A DNA stretch of 64,000 nucleotides, taken from NCBI RefSeq assembly GCF_025566985.1, contig NZ_JAOQJD010000007.1, positions 53,403 to 117,402 on the forward strand, read 5' to 3'. The stretch comes from Aedoeadaptatus acetigenes (GTDB lineage Bacteria > Bacillota > Clostridia > Tissierellales > Peptoniphilaceae). The translations under genes were made by a program, and so were the position numbers. Under the pieces are notes generated by a model, which worked only from the letters and a program-made list of their open reading frames with translations, ran no database searches and was not told the origin of the DNA. Positions 1-8,428 of this stretch are shown here, one piece after another (the first letter of the stretch is position 1; each line of letters begins with the position of its first letter).

Positions 1-744
1 CGGCTCTGGGAAAAAGCCGCGGAGCTTGCGGCAAAAGACGGCATTAAAATCGAATTTGTCAAATTCTCCGACTACAACACCCCCAACGACGCTCTGGTCA
101 ACGGCGATGTGGATCTGAACGCCTTCCAACACAAGGCCTTCCTGGACGCCTACAACGCGTCGAAAAACACGGATCTCGTCCCCATCGGACGCACCTTTAT
201 TTCCCCCATCGGTGCCTACTCCGACAAGATCAAGGATTTAAAAGACGTGCCCCAAGGCGGCAAGGTATCCATTCCCAACGACACCACCAACGGCGGGCGG
301 GCCCTCTTCCTTTTGGAAGCCGCAGGCCTCATTAAACTAAAAGACGACGTCGGCGTGAGCCCCACCAAGGCGGACATCGCGGAAAATCCGAAGAACATCA
401 CCATCGACGAGCTGGATGCCGCCCAAGTGGCCCGCACCCTGCCCGACGTGGATGCGGCGGTCATCAACACGAACCTTGCCATCGACGCCGGCCTCTCCCC
501 GAAAGACGATGCCATCTTCATGGAACCGGTCAACGAAAACTCCGCCCCCTACATTAACTACGTGGTGGCTCGAGCCGAAGACAAAGACAACGAACTCTAC
601 AAGAAAGTCGCTTCCTACTACCGCACGCCGGAAGTCAAGGAATTAAACGACAGCCTGTACGAAAAGACCCAGCTCATGGCCTGGGAACTGGATATTCCCG
701 ATGCCGGCAACACGGCGGATCCCGCCTATCGCCCCGGCAAGTAA
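1..744 (+). CDS. metQ: MetQ/NlpA-family methionine ABC transporter substrate-binding protein, 5' end missing
   Basis: The frame is open from the first base, so the N-terminus and any lipoprotein signal lie outside the window; about 247 codons are visible. The visible part carries NlpA/MetQ family features: the DLNAFQHKAFLDAYN segment that lines the ligand site, the FISPIGAYSDKIKDLKDVP hinge, and a C-terminal AYINYVVAR-like strand. MetQ proteins are extracytoplasmic lipoproteins that deliver methionine to the MetNI permease; metN and metI would be expected upstream. A strong terminator follows directly, so this is the last gene of its operon. The exact amino-acid ligand is inferred from the family. 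Confidence 0.88.
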   Translation, partial: RLWEKAAELAAKDGIKIEFVKFSDYNTPNDALVNGDVDLNAFQHKAFLDAYNASKNTDLVPIGRTFISPIGAYSDKIKDLKDVPQGGKVSIPNDTTNGGRALFLLEAAGLIKLKDDVGVSPTKADIAENPKNITIDELDAAQVARTLPDVDAAVINTNLAIDAGLSPKDDAIFMEPVNENSAPYINYVVARAEDKDNELYKKVASYYRTPEVKELNDSLYEKTQLMAWELDIPDAGNTADPAYRPGK

Positions 745-761
745 TCCGATCCTCCTTTCGC

Positions 762-785
762 AAAAAGCCCTTCGGGGCTTTTTTT
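762..785 (+). terminator. intrinsic terminator after metQ
   Basis: A 9-bp perfect stem AAAAAGCCC / GGGCTTTTT closed by a TTCG tetraloop runs into a T tract 18 bases after the metQ stop codon. Confidence 0.9.
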
Positions 786-818
786 GTTCCCGTCGTGGTG
801 CTATAAGAAGCCCGATGA

Positions 819-824
819 TATAAT
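819..824 (+). promoter_or_regulatory. candidate -10 element for the TIM-barrel/AI-2E operon
   Basis: A perfect TATAAT lies 42 bases upstream of the TTG start at 866 and just past the metQ terminator. The hexamer 17 bases further upstream is a poor -35 match, so this is only a candidate. Confidence 0.35.
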
Positions 825-865
825 GATTAAAACAGCCAAAGCACTAAATAAGAAAGAGGTGCCCA

Positions 866-1708
866 TTGAGTATTTCGAAAAAATCCAAGCTTCCCAAGCG
901 AGAGTTTCGCATCATCAAAGATAAGTACGTTCCGGAAATCGAATCCTCTCTTCGCAAAAAACCCGTGCTCATGCCCAACGCCATTTACAATGCCAGCGGC
1001 ATTCGCATTCAGGGCACGCGAATCAAGTCCCTGATCTTTTCCACGGACATCGCCATTATTCGCAATTCAAACGCCCAGGCTGTCTTCGCCGTCTATCCTT
1101 TTACGCCCCAGCTGGCCATCGTGCAGTCCATTATTCAGGGCTCTTCCATTCCCGTCTTCGCCGGCGTCGGCGGCGGCACCACTTCCGGTGCCCGAAGCGT
1201 CTCCATCGCTTTGGAATGCGAACTTTTAGGTGCCTACGGCGTCGTGGTAAACACCCCCATGAAAAACGAAGTCATTCGGGATATGTACGAGGTCTTGGAC
1301 ATTCCCATTATCGCCACCGTGGTCTCTAAACACGATGACTTCGTCGGCAAGATCAACGCCGGCGCACGGATTTTAAACGTGTCCGGCGGCAAGCGCACGG
1401 CGGAGCTCGTAGCCTATGTGCGTAGCATTATCGGAAATGAATTTCCTATTATCGCCACAGGCGGCGACGACGAGTCCAAGATTCACGCCACCACGCAAGC
1501 CGGTGCCAATGCCATTACCTACACACCCCCGTCCACATCGGAGCTGTTTAAAACCATGATGGAAGATTACAGAGAAAAGAGCGTCGAAAGCGGCAACAAA
1601 CCCAACGACCCGACCAATCTCCACGTGGAAGAATTTAAGCGCGACCTCGTCTTCCCCGCCGATTCCATCGAATATATAGAACCGGAGTTTCCCCATGACG
1701 AAAAGTAA
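866..1708 (+). CDS. TIM-barrel-like protein of unknown function
   Basis: 280 residues starting at TTG with GAAAGAGG a few bases upstream; no nearby in-frame ATG fits better. The sequence has alternating hydrophobic strands and glycine-rich loops typical of an aldolase-type (beta/alpha)8 barrel: VPVFAGVGGGTTSG near residue 98, GAYGVVVNTPMKNE near 128, GARILNVSGG near 167 and PIIATGG near 195, which resembles a phosphate-binding site. Similar clostridial proteins are loosely called hydrolases; I cannot name a reaction. Its stop overlaps the next gene by 14 bases, so the two are probably translationally coupled. Confidence 0.6.
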   Translation: MSISKKSKLPKREFRIIKDKYVPEIESSLRKKPVLMPNAIYNASGIRIQGTRIKSLIFSTDIAIIRNSNAQAVFAVYPFTPQLAIVQSIIQGSSIPVFAGVGGGTTSGARSVSIALECELLGAYGVVVNTPMKNEVIRDMYEVLDIPIIATVVSKHDDFVGKINAGARILNVSGGKRTAELVAYVRSIIGNEFPIIATGGDDESKIHATTQAGANAITYTPPSTSELFKTMMEDYREKSVESGNKPNDPTNLHVEEFKRDLVFPADSIEYIEPEFPHDEK

Positions 1709-2786
1709 ACTCAACGAAAATCTGATTACCGTCGCTTTAATTTTTCTCATCATCCTGCTCTTCAGCACGACGCGGAAATTTTTAAGCCCCGTTTATAATG
1801 TCATCATGTCCCTGATCGTGCCCTTGATCCTGGCCATTTATATTTTCTACGCCTTCAGGCCCGTGCGGGACAAATTGACCCAATGGACGAAGAAGCCCGG
1901 CCTTTCCGCCGTGCTCACCTTCCTCCTCTTTATCGCCATTACCATCGGCCTCTTTTACGTCACCTTTACCATGATCTACGATCAGGCCGCGAGCTTTTTC
2001 TCCGATTTCGACGTGAAGGCGCTGGCAAGTTACTCTCAGTCGGATTTTTATAAGCAGATCAACGACTACGTCCCCCTGGGCGATTACATCGCGAAATTCG
2101 AAGCGTGGCTTCAAGGCTTTGCCGGCGACATTCCCCGCCTCTTAGGCAAGGGCCTTTCCAATATCGGCGCCGTGGGAAGCCTCCTTCTCCTCATGGTCTT
2201 GGGGCTTTTCTACCTGTTAAAGGATGAAGATGACGCCGTGAAGGCCATTCAATACCTGGCCCGAGGAAAGTATTACGAACGTATCATGGACATCTTAGGC
2301 CAAATCCACCGCACCTTGGAAACCTACATTTCCGGGCAGATTCTCGTCGCCTGCATCTTGGGCGTGCTCATGTTTATCGGCTACACCGTCATCGGCCTGA
2401 AATACAAACTTTCCCTCGCCGCCATCGCCTTGGTCTTTAACTTCATTCCCTTTATCGGCCCCTTTTTAGGCGCCGCACCGGCGGTCCTCGTGGGCCTCAC
2501 CATGGGCGGCGGCATGGTGATGAAAGTCATCGTCGTGAGCATCTTGGTGCAACAGCTGGAAGGCAATGTCATTACCCCCAATATTATGGGCAACAAATTG
2601 GACATCCATCCCTTCGTGGTCATCGTGGCGGTCATGATCTGCGCCAATCTCTTCGGCGTCCTCGGCGCCCTCATCGCATCGCCTCTGTATATGTGTTTAA
2701 AAATTATCATCAATGGCATTCGCAACGAACGCTTTGACAACAAAAACCAATGCGCCATTCCTGAGGAAGAAGGCGCAGAGTCATAA
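1695..2786 (+). CDS. AI-2E family (PerM/DUF20) membrane transporter
   Basis: 363 residues. Several hydrophobic segments occur at the N-terminus (about 10-80), a soluble stretch follows, and a C-terminal membrane block (about 155-345) holds the family-typical VFNFIPFIGPFLGAAPAV and QQLEGNVITPNIMGNKLDIHP motifs. The family name comes from E. coli TqsA, but substrates differ widely (Na+/H+ exchange in some members), so autoinducer export should not be assumed. The gene starts inside the 3' end of the TIM-barrel gene and is followed by a strong terminator, making a two-gene operon. Confidence 0.88.
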   Translation: MTKSKLNENLITVALIFLIILLFSTTRKFLSPVYNVIMSLIVPLILAIYIFYAFRPVRDKLTQWTKKPGLSAVLTFLLFIAITIGLFYVTFTMIYDQAASFFSDFDVKALASYSQSDFYKQINDYVPLGDYIAKFEAWLQGFAGDIPRLLGKGLSNIGAVGSLLLLMVLGLFYLLKDEDDAVKAIQYLARGKYYERIMDILGQIHRTLETYISGQILVACILGVLMFIGYTVIGLKYKLSLAAIALVFNFIPFIGPFLGAAPAVLVGLTMGGGMVMKVIVVSILVQQLEGNVITPNIMGNKLDIHPFVVIVAVMICANLFGVLGALIASPLYMCLKIIINGIRNERFDNKNQCAIPEEEGAES

Positions 2787-2815
2787 AGGATCGTTGATTT
2801 GAATCGTGATCTTTC

Positions 2816-2842
2816 GCCCTCGGCTATGCCGGGGGCTTTTTT
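2816..2842 (+). terminator. intrinsic terminator after the AI-2E gene
   Basis: Stem GCCCTCGGC / GCCGGGGGC with a TAT loop, followed by TTTTTT, located 30 bases after the stop codon. Confidence 0.88.
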
Positions 2843-2845
2843 GCG

Positions 2846-2878
2846 CAAAAAAATCGGGCAAGCGCGTGCTTACCCGAT
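2846..2878 (-). terminator. intrinsic terminator of the serC-serA-DUF1015 operon
   Basis: Read on the minus strand, ATCGGGTAAGC pairs with GCTTGCCCGAT and runs into a seven-T tract. It lies just after the DUF1015 stop and back-to-back with the plus-strand terminator, insulating two convergent operons. Confidence 0.88.
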
Positions 2879-2891
2879 GAATGCAATTTAA

Positions 2892-4121
2892 TTAGTTTAT
2901 TTCGTCCAGTTCGTGGATAAAGAGCCCGCTTCTCGGCTTGGGCTCAAACCAAGTGGATTTCGGCGGCATGACTTTGCCCCCGTCGGCCACAGCCATGAGC
3001 TCCTCGAGGGCCGTGGGATACATGGAAAAGGCCACGGCCATATCCTCGTGCACCCGCCGCTCCAATTCCTTTAAGCCGCGAACGCCGCCGACAAAGTCGA
3101 TGCGCTCATCGCTTCTGGGATCCTCGATGCCCAAGACGGGCGCGAGGAGATTGTCCTGCAGAATGGACACGTCCAAGGCCTCGATGACATCGTCGGGCAC
3201 CTGCCCCTTAAAGTTCAGGCGATACCAACGATCCGTAAGAAACATGCCGAATTCGCCCTTCTTCTCGGGACGGACGGCATCATCCGTTTCGGTGACGACA
3301 AATTTTTCCTCGAGCTTTTCGAGAAATTCCTCTTCACTTAATCCGTTTAAATCCGCCACCACCCGATTGTAGTCGTAGACGTGGAGCTGATCCGCGGGAT
3401 AGAGAATGGCCATGAAGTAATTGTACTCCGTGTCCCCATCCCCGGGGCCGAATTGTTCCCGGCGCAGCTTCGCCACCCGCACCGCCGATGCCGAGCGGTG
3501 ATGGCCGTCGGCGATGTAAAGGGCATCTTGTTTTTTAAATGCTTCCACAAGCCCGTCCACGATCTCCCGATCGGAGAGAGTCCACACCCGGTGGGTCATG
3601 TTGTCGTCGGTGGTGAAATCCAGCTCCGGTTCCCCCGCCGTGCCCTTTGCAATCAAATCGGCGATGGCTTCGTCGTCGCGATAGGTGAGAAAGATCGGCC
3701 CTGTCTGGGCATTGAGGCGGTCGATGTGATCCACCCTGTCTTCTTCTTTTTCCCGGCGGGTCTTTTCGTGCTTTTTAATGCGGTCCCCCAGATAATCGTC
3801 CACGGAGGCGAGGCACATAAGGCCCCGCTGTTTGCGCATGCCGTCGTCCAGCTCGTAGACGTACATATTCCGCGCATCGTCCCGCTCGAAAATCCCCGCC
3901 GCCTTCATGGCTTCGAAATTTTTCGCCGCCACATCGTTTATGGGCCCGTCGAATGCCTCCGCCGTGGCGGCAGGCAGATCCACCTGCAGAAAGGAGCGAG
4001 GGTGTTTTTTTATTTCCTCCGCCGCTTCTTTCGTGGAGTACACGTCGTAAGGCAGGGCCGCCACGTCTTTTGCGAAATTATTTTTCGGCCGCAGGGCCTT
4101 GAAATCTTTAATGGTAACCAT
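2892..4121 (-). CDS. DUF1015 family protein
   Basis: 409 residues, matching the DUF1015 family along its length: an N-terminal ALPYDVYSTKEA segment, a central LFLTYRDDE region, and the hallmark ADGHHRSASAVRV motif near residue 200. Biochemical function is not established. In Clostridia this gene is often found beside serA and serC, and here it lies 8 bases after serA on the same strand, so a link to serine metabolism is likely but unproven. It is the last gene of the operon. Confidence 0.88.
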   Translation of the reverse strand: MVTIKDFKALRPKNNFAKDVAALPYDVYSTKEAAEEIKKHPRSFLQVDLPAATAEAFDGPINDVAAKNFEAMKAAGIFERDDARNMYVYELDDGMRKQRGLMCLASVDDYLGDRIKKHEKTRREKEEDRVDHIDRLNAQTGPIFLTYRDDEAIADLIAKGTAGEPELDFTTDDNMTHRVWTLSDREIVDGLVEAFKKQDALYIADGHHRSASAVRVAKLRREQFGPGDGDTEYNYFMAILYPADQLHVYDYNRVVADLNGLSEEEFLEKLEEKFVVTETDDAVRPEKKGEFGMFLTDRWYRLNFKGQVPDDVIEALDVSILQDNLLAPVLGIEDPRSDERIDFVGGVRGLKELERRVHEDMAVAFSMYPTALEELMAVADGGKVMPPKSTWFEPKPRSGLFIHELDEIN

Positions 4122-4129
4122 AGTAGCTC

Positions 4130-5308
4130 CTAGAAAAACCGCACGCGGACCACGCCGTCGATGTTTAAAATCTTTTCCCGAAGGCCTTCGTGAACGGGGG
4201 AGTCGATGTCGATCATGGTGTAGGCCCAGTCCACCCGGTGGCGGTTCAGGAGATTGGCGATGTTGATTTCCTCATCGGCCAAGACCTTGGTGATTTGCCC
4301 AAGCATGTTGGGAATATTCCGGTGATTGACCGTGAGCCGGCCCATGCTGTTGCAGATGCCCATATTGGAATCGGGGAAGTTCACCGAGTGGCGAATGTTG
4401 CCGTGATCCAAGTAATCCACCAATTGGCGCACCACCATGATGGCGGAATTTTCTTCGCTTTCCGGCGTGGAGGCGCCCAAGTGGGGAATGTTAATGGTGT
4501 GGGGCAGGCGCATGGTCTCCGGATCGGGGAAGTCCACCACGTAATTCACCACGACGCCGGCGTCCATGAATTTCTTCAGGGCCTTCACATCCACCAGGCC
4601 GCCTCTGGCGATATTAATGAGGCGCAGGCCCGGCTTGGCGATGGAGAGCAGCTCCGCGCCGACGAAATTCTTCGTATCCGCCGTGTAGGGAATGTGCAGG
4701 GTAATGTAATCCGCCTTGTTAAAGAGGGCCTTGGGATCTTCCACCACATTGACCCGCGTGTCCAGATTCAGCGCGTTGCCGATGGAGAGAAAGGGATCGA
4801 AGCCCATGACGTTCATGCCCATGTCGATGCCCATTTTCGCCACGCGACGCCCGGTGGCGCCGAGGCCGACGACGCCCAGGGTCTTGCCCATAAGCTCGGG
4901 GCCGGCGAAGCGCTTCTTCGCCGCTTCCACATCTTTTCCGATGGCATCGCCCTTGTAATTTCTCACCCAGTCGATGCCGCCGAGCACATCCCTCGAGGAA
5001 AGAAGCAGAGCCAGAAGCACCAGCTCCTTCACGCCGTTGGCATTGGCCCCCGGGGCCTTGGTGACGACGATGCCCTTTTCCGAGCAGCGGTCGATGGGAA
5101 TGTTGTTGACCCCTGCGCCGGCCCGGCCTACGAAGCGCACATTGGGGCCGAATTCGAAATCGTGAAGATCCGCACTGCGCACCAAAATGGCGTCGGGATC
5201 TTCCACGTCCGGCGACGCGATAAAATTCGCCGGCAATAGCTTCAGCCCTTCTTTCGAAATATTGTTCATGGTCTTGATTTTATAGACCCGCCGTTCATCC
5301 TTAGCCAC
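4130..5308 (-). CDS. serA: D-3-phosphoglycerate dehydrogenase
   Basis: Catalyses the NAD-dependent oxidation of 3-phosphoglycerate, the first step of serine synthesis. Visible features are a Rossmann GLGATGRRVAKMG motif near residue 145, a catalytic region ending HTINIPHLGASTPES (His-containing motif), and a C-terminal ACT domain (about 318-392: NIPNMLGQITKVLADEEINIANLL) that senses serine in relatives. This is the short type without the extra ASB domain. I chose GTG at 5308 because GAGG sits 6 bases upstream; a longer reading starts at TTG 5320. The start overlaps the serC stop by 8 bases, indicating coupling. Confidence 0.93.
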   Translation of the reverse strand: MAKDERRVYKIKTMNNISKEGLKLLPANFIASPDVEDPDAILVRSADLHDFEFGPNVRFVGRAGAGVNNIPIDRCSEKGIVVTKAPGANANGVKELVLLALLLSSRDVLGGIDWVRNYKGDAIGKDVEAAKKRFAGPELMGKTLGVVGLGATGRRVAKMGIDMGMNVMGFDPFLSIGNALNLDTRVNVVEDPKALFNKADYITLHIPYTADTKNFVGAELLSIAKPGLRLINIARGGLVDVKALKKFMDAGVVVNYVVDFPDPETMRLPHTINIPHLGASTPESEENSAIMVVRQLVDYLDHGNIRHSVNFPDSNMGICNSMGRLTVNHRNIPNMLGQITKVLADEEINIANLLNRHRVDWAYTMIDIDSPVHEGLREKILNIDGVVRVRFF

Positions 5309-6380
5309 GTTGCACCTCAAATTCCTTCATATAATTTACCAAGGCCTTTACGCCGCTTATGTCCATGGCGTTATAAAGGCTCGCCCGCATGCCGCCCACG
5401 CTTCGGTGGCCCTTTACATTATAAAGGCCCTTGGCCTTGGCGCCGGCGACAAAATCCCCGTCCAAGTCCTTGTCTCCCGTCAGAAAGACCACATTGGTCA
5501 GGGAGCGATCTGCGGCGGGAATATTATTTTTAAAGAGGGCGCTGTTGTCGATTGTTTCATATAAAAGCGCCGCCTTTTCCCTGTTCCGCGCCTCCATGGC
5601 TTCCACGCCGCCCATTTTCTTCACCCAATCCATGACCAGGCCGCAAATATAAATGCTGTAACAGGGCGGGGTATTGAACATGGAGTCCTTTTCCAAATGG
5701 GTCTTGTAATCCAACATGGTGGGCAGCTCGCCCTTTTCCTTTTTCAAGAGATCCTTCTTCACGATGACCACGGTGACGCCGCTGGGGCCCAGATTCTTTT
5801 GCGCCCCGGCAAAGATGAGGCCGCAGCGATTCACGTCGTAGACCTCGCTTAAAATATTCGACGACATATCCGCCACCACCGTGCCCTTTATTGCCGCCAA
5901 CCGGTCCGGGGCGAGGCGGGTGCCGTAAATCGTGTTGTTCACGCAGACGTAAGTATAGACGCTGTCTTTCGCCCCTTGGCCCAGGTTGGGATAATAATTA
6001 AAATTATCCTCCTCCGACGAGGCGACGGCCTTCACGGGATAAAGCATGGCCGCTTCCTTGTAGGCCTTCTTCGCCCAAGAGCCTGAGATCACGTAGGAAG
6101 CCGATTGGCCGTCGGATAAAAGATTCATAGGGATCATGGTAAATTGCAAAGACGCGCCCCCTTGCAAAAAGAGCACCTCGTGATCCTCATCCAGATTCAG
6201 AAGGGATCGAAGGGATTCCTTTGCTGCAGCGTGAATGGCCCCGTACTCGCTTGAGCGGTGACTCATTTCCATAACCGACATGCCGCATCCGTTGTAATTC
6301 AACATATCCTTCGATGCCTGCTCCAAAACCTCCACCGGTAAAGTGGCGGGGCCGGCGGAAAAATTAAACACTCTTTCCAT
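5301..6380 (-). CDS. serC: phosphoserine aminotransferase
   Basis: 359 residues, full length for SerC. Transfers an amino group from glutamate to 3-phosphohydroxypyruvate using PLP. The N-terminal FNFSAGPATLPVEVLEQA signature, the LFLQGGASLQF phosphate-binding loop near residue 78 and the PLP lysine in FAGAQKNLGPSGVT near residue 195 are all present. The ATG is preceded by AGGAGG at good spacing, and a sigma-A promoter lies ~60 bases upstream, so serC opens the operon serC-serA-DUF1015. A serB phosphatase is not in the window. Confidence 0.95.
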   Translation of the reverse strand: MERVFNFSAGPATLPVEVLEQASKDMLNYNGCGMSVMEMSHRSSEYGAIHAAAKESLRSLLNLDEDHEVLFLQGGASLQFTMIPMNLLSDGQSASYVISGSWAKKAYKEAAMLYPVKAVASSEEDNFNYYPNLGQGAKDSVYTYVCVNNTIYGTRLAPDRLAAIKGTVVADMSSNILSEVYDVNRCGLIFAGAQKNLGPSGVTVVIVKKDLLKKEKGELPTMLDYKTHLEKDSMFNTPPCYSIYICGLVMDWVKKMGGVEAMEARNREKAALLYETIDNSALFKNNIPAADRSLTNVVFLTGDKDLDGDFVAGAKAKGLYNVKGHRSVGGMRASLYNAMDISGVKALVNYMKEFEVQRG

Positions 6381-6437
6381 TACAAACCTCCTACGTATAA
6401 ATCACTGTAAAGCACTAAAGCTTATAGATAATTCAAC

Positions 6438-6466
6438 ATTATACGCCCTCGGGGATGAAGATACAA
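6438..6466 (-). promoter_or_regulatory. sigma-A type promoter of the serC operon
   Basis: On the minus strand TTGTAT (6466-6461) and a perfect TATAAT (6443-6438) are separated by 17 bases, about 60 bases upstream of serC. No T-box or other riboswitch structure is evident in the short leader. Confidence 0.75.
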
Positions 6467-6536
6467 TCCTCGCGATGTAAAAATAAAGTATACGGCGAAA
6501 ATGAATGCCGCATACTCATATTCTCTCTGTTTAATT

Positions 6537-6559
6537 AAAAAACCACCCGGAGGTGGTTT
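6537..6559 (-). terminator. intrinsic terminator of the fic gene
   Basis: AAACCACC / GGTGGTTT 8-bp stem with a 4-base loop, followed on the minus strand by TTTTTT, 30 bases after the fic stop codon. Confidence 0.85.
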
Positions 6560-6590
6560 CAGAATTCTGAGCACGATAAAAAAACGAGTG

Positions 6591-7814
6591 CTACAGCTTG
6601 CCCATGAAAGATGTGTCTAATACATAGGTAATCGGACGATTTTTTATTCTTTTTATATAGCCGTCCTTTTCAAGTTCTTCAAATTCCTGCGTCGCCCTGT
6701 ACTCACTGACACCGTCATCGATGAAGTTGATAAGCTCTCTACGTTCGATGCCCGAATTGTAATCAAAATGGTAGTTCTGTGACAAGAAGAACATCACGGT
6801 CTTCTTAAAGTTCGTTCCCAATCCATTATCTTGGTCAATACACTCTTCCGCACGACTTAGTTTTTCCAGATTTTTGTTAAGATAATCGATAATATCTTCC
6901 TGCCCGGCGACAAGTAGTTTTAGAAATGAATCGACGAAACCATTCATTTCCCCGCGATTTTGCGGCAAGTTCGTTGTACTAAATGCCTTATAGTAGTCCG
7001 CCTTTCTAATCCACGAGCCCCGAGCCAGAGACATGGCCGTAAGGTAGTTGTATTTTTCGACTAAATATAAACTGCCAATAAATCGACTTACGCGACCATT
7101 TCCGTCATAAAAAGGGTGAATATAGCCGAAATAATAGTGGCCTATGGCGATCCGCAGCAACAAATCCACCGTATCGTCGGACATGAAATCGAGAAGACGG
7201 CGCACTTTACTCTCGATTCTCTCTTCTCCCAAAATTCCGCGATGAATAATCTCGCCATCTACCGCATTCTTTTTCTGGACATAAACGACTTCTTTCCTGA
7301 AGTAATGACCGTCCGGCCGATCAGATTCCTTTATTTCACCTGCCGTGATTTCATCATAAATCTTGCGGACATCTTTTAGGTCTTTCGGAACTTCCAAGGA
7401 ATCCTTTAACAATAGGTAGGAATTAATCATGCTATAGAAACGCTCGTGCCGCCCGCGGCCGGATGCAACCAATTTTCGCGTCGTCTCCACGATCTCCCGT
7501 TTGCTGGAGCGTACACCCTCAAGCTCGTTGGTGCTCTGCAATTCTCCGGAGATAATCTCGACTAAAAATGCTCTTTTCGCAATGAAAGGCAATTTGCTTT
7601 CCAAATTCGCTAAAAGCATGTCGTTTTGCCAAACGCGATCCATAAGCTTTGTTGTTTTTTGATTATACACGTAATACAACTCATAAGACCGGTCGTGTTT
7701 ATAAGGTTTAATGTACAATTTCGTTCTCAGCGTCTCTTCGAAATCAAAACGATTCTTATAAATTGATTCGAAATTCTTTTTATCCGCATAAAAAACTTTG
7801 TGTAGGTACATCAT
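6591..7814 (-). CDS. Fic family protein (class II, canonical active site)
   Basis: 407 residues from ATG 7814, chosen because GGGAGGTGAT lies 4 bases upstream; an upstream in-frame start at 7841 overlaps that site. The Fic motif HPFYDGNGRVSR is complete (catalytic His, phosphate-binding GNGR), and an N-terminal STNELEG fits the inhibitory-helix consensus [S/T]xxxE[G/N] of class II Fic proteins. The C-terminal ~65 residues look like a winged helix (RRELINFIDDGVSEYRATQEF). Such proteins AMPylate targets; the target here is unknown. It stands alone on the chromosome side of the element boundary. Confidence 0.88.
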   Translation of the reverse strand: MMYLHKVFYADKKNFESIYKNRFDFEETLRTKLYIKPYKHDRSYELYYVYNQKTTKLMDRVWQNDMLLANLESKLPFIAKRAFLVEIISGELQSTNELEGVRSSKREIVETTRKLVASGRGRHERFYSMINSYLLLKDSLEVPKDLKDVRKIYDEITAGEIKESDRPDGHYFRKEVVYVQKKNAVDGEIIHRGILGEERIESKVRRLLDFMSDDTVDLLLRIAIGHYYFGYIHPFYDGNGRVSRFIGSLYLVEKYNYLTAMSLARGSWIRKADYYKAFSTTNLPQNRGEMNGFVDSFLKLLVAGQEDIIDYLNKNLEKLSRAEECIDQDNGLGTNFKKTVMFFLSQNYHFDYNSGIERRELINFIDDGVSEYRATQEFEELEKDGYIKRIKNRPITYVLDTSFMGKL

Positions 7815-7863
7815 AAGATCACCTCCCAAATGAGGATACAAAAATTCCTACCTTATCACCCTT

Positions 7864-7901
7864 ATTATATCATCGCGCATATCATCTATACCATGGTATA
7901 G
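7864..7901 (-). promoter_or_regulatory. fic promoter with a 16-bp palindromic operator candidate
   Basis: On the minus strand a perfect TATAAT (7869-7864) lies ~50 bases upstream of the fic start. The -35 position is covered by CTATACCATGGTATAG (7886-7901), a perfect palindrome. A repressor bound there would block polymerase; the regulator is not identified. Confidence 0.55.
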
Positions 7902-7950
7902 ACGAAACAAGGCTAATTTTGAAAAATGAGTCCGTCTTTACCCGCTGTAA

Positions 7951-8035
7951 TTCTCGAAAAAGGCCTTTTTCGAGAATAATGACCTCAAAAACCGACGCTT
8001 ATTTCCCCTAATCCTCCTTTTTCGGAAATAAGCGT
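7951..8035. repeat. two adjacent inverted repeats in the fic-ssrA interval
   Basis: 7951-7976 is a perfect 26-base palindrome (half-site TTCTCGAAAAAGG). 7995-8006 and 8024-8035 form a 12-bp stem (ACGCTTATTTCC / GGAAATAAGCGT) with a 17-base loop. Neither has a convincing T tract in a direction that serves a visible gene. No coding sequence is seen in 7815-8428. Confidence 0.7.
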
Positions 8036-8058
8036 TCTTCTTTGCCCTTTTGCGCAAA

Positions 8059-8088
8059 TAAAAAACCGGACTGCAGATGCAATCCGGT
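8059..8088 (-). terminator. ssrA: intrinsic terminator, probably the original ssrA terminator
   Basis: On the minus strand ACCGGA...TCCGGT encloses a partly paired 12-base loop and runs into TTTTTT. No protein gene ends here on this strand, but the ssrA 3' fragment lies ~70 bases upstream in the same orientation, which explains the terminator. Confidence 0.65.
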
Positions 8089-8154
8089 CTCATGGGTATC
8101 AAAATAGGATCATTCAAATAATAAATGGCTATTTCTTAACCGTTATGAAATTAT

Positions 8155-8174
8155 TGGTGGAGACGGCGGGGATC
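8155..8174 (-). other. ssrA: ssrA (tmRNA) 3'-end copy: attachment site of the large element
   Basis: TGGTGGAGACGGCGGGGA is the reverse complement of a tmRNA end: T-stem bases, acceptor strand CGTCTCC, discriminator and encoded CCA. Identity stops where the T-loop (normally TTCGAT) should begin, so only the last ~18-20 bases of the gene are present. GC-rich DNA and a matching terminator are on the left, AT-rich mobile DNA on the right. Elements that integrate in the 3' end of ssrA leave exactly this kind of duplicate at the end distant from the intact gene. The intact ssrA copy is predicted beyond the right edge of the window. Confidence 0.72.
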
Positions 8175-8221
8175 TAGGATATAGGCAAACAAATCGCATG
8201 ATAAGGCCGTTTGAAATAAAT

Positions 8222-8243
8222 AGTGTGCAACCAGTGTGTAACG
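8222..8243 (+). repeat. tandem 11-base repeat near the element end
   Basis: AGTGTGCAACC is followed directly by AGTGTGTAACG. Short direct repeats about 50-100 bases inside an att site are typical of integrase arm-type binding sites; that role is inferred. Confidence 0.45.
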
Positions 8244-8428
8244 ATAAATAGTCGGTGTAGTGTTCTGTTTTCAAACTAAATAAAACTTTAAATTAGAAGC
8301 GAAAGGCTTCCTGGATTTTTCAATTGATTGCTACTCAATTTCATTCAGATATTCAATGTTTGTGATAGAATTTAGAATGATATTATAGCAGAATATAAAA
8401 GAGCACAAAATGTAAGGAGTGAGAACCA

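Noticed and set aside
3381..5239. Long plus-strand frames (250 and 349 codons) opposite DUF1015 and serA
   Set aside because: They mirror well-supported minus-strand genes in GC-rich DNA, have His/Val-rich compositions typical of antisense frames, and lack start signals or family patterns.
8155..8174. tRNA-Leu or tRNA-Ser 3' end instead of ssrA
   Set aside because: The acceptor strand CGTCTCC would need GGGGACG-like 5' pairing, which fits tmRNA 5' ends and not the usual GCC- or GGA-starting Leu and Ser tRNAs; still, only a search for the full gene would settle it.
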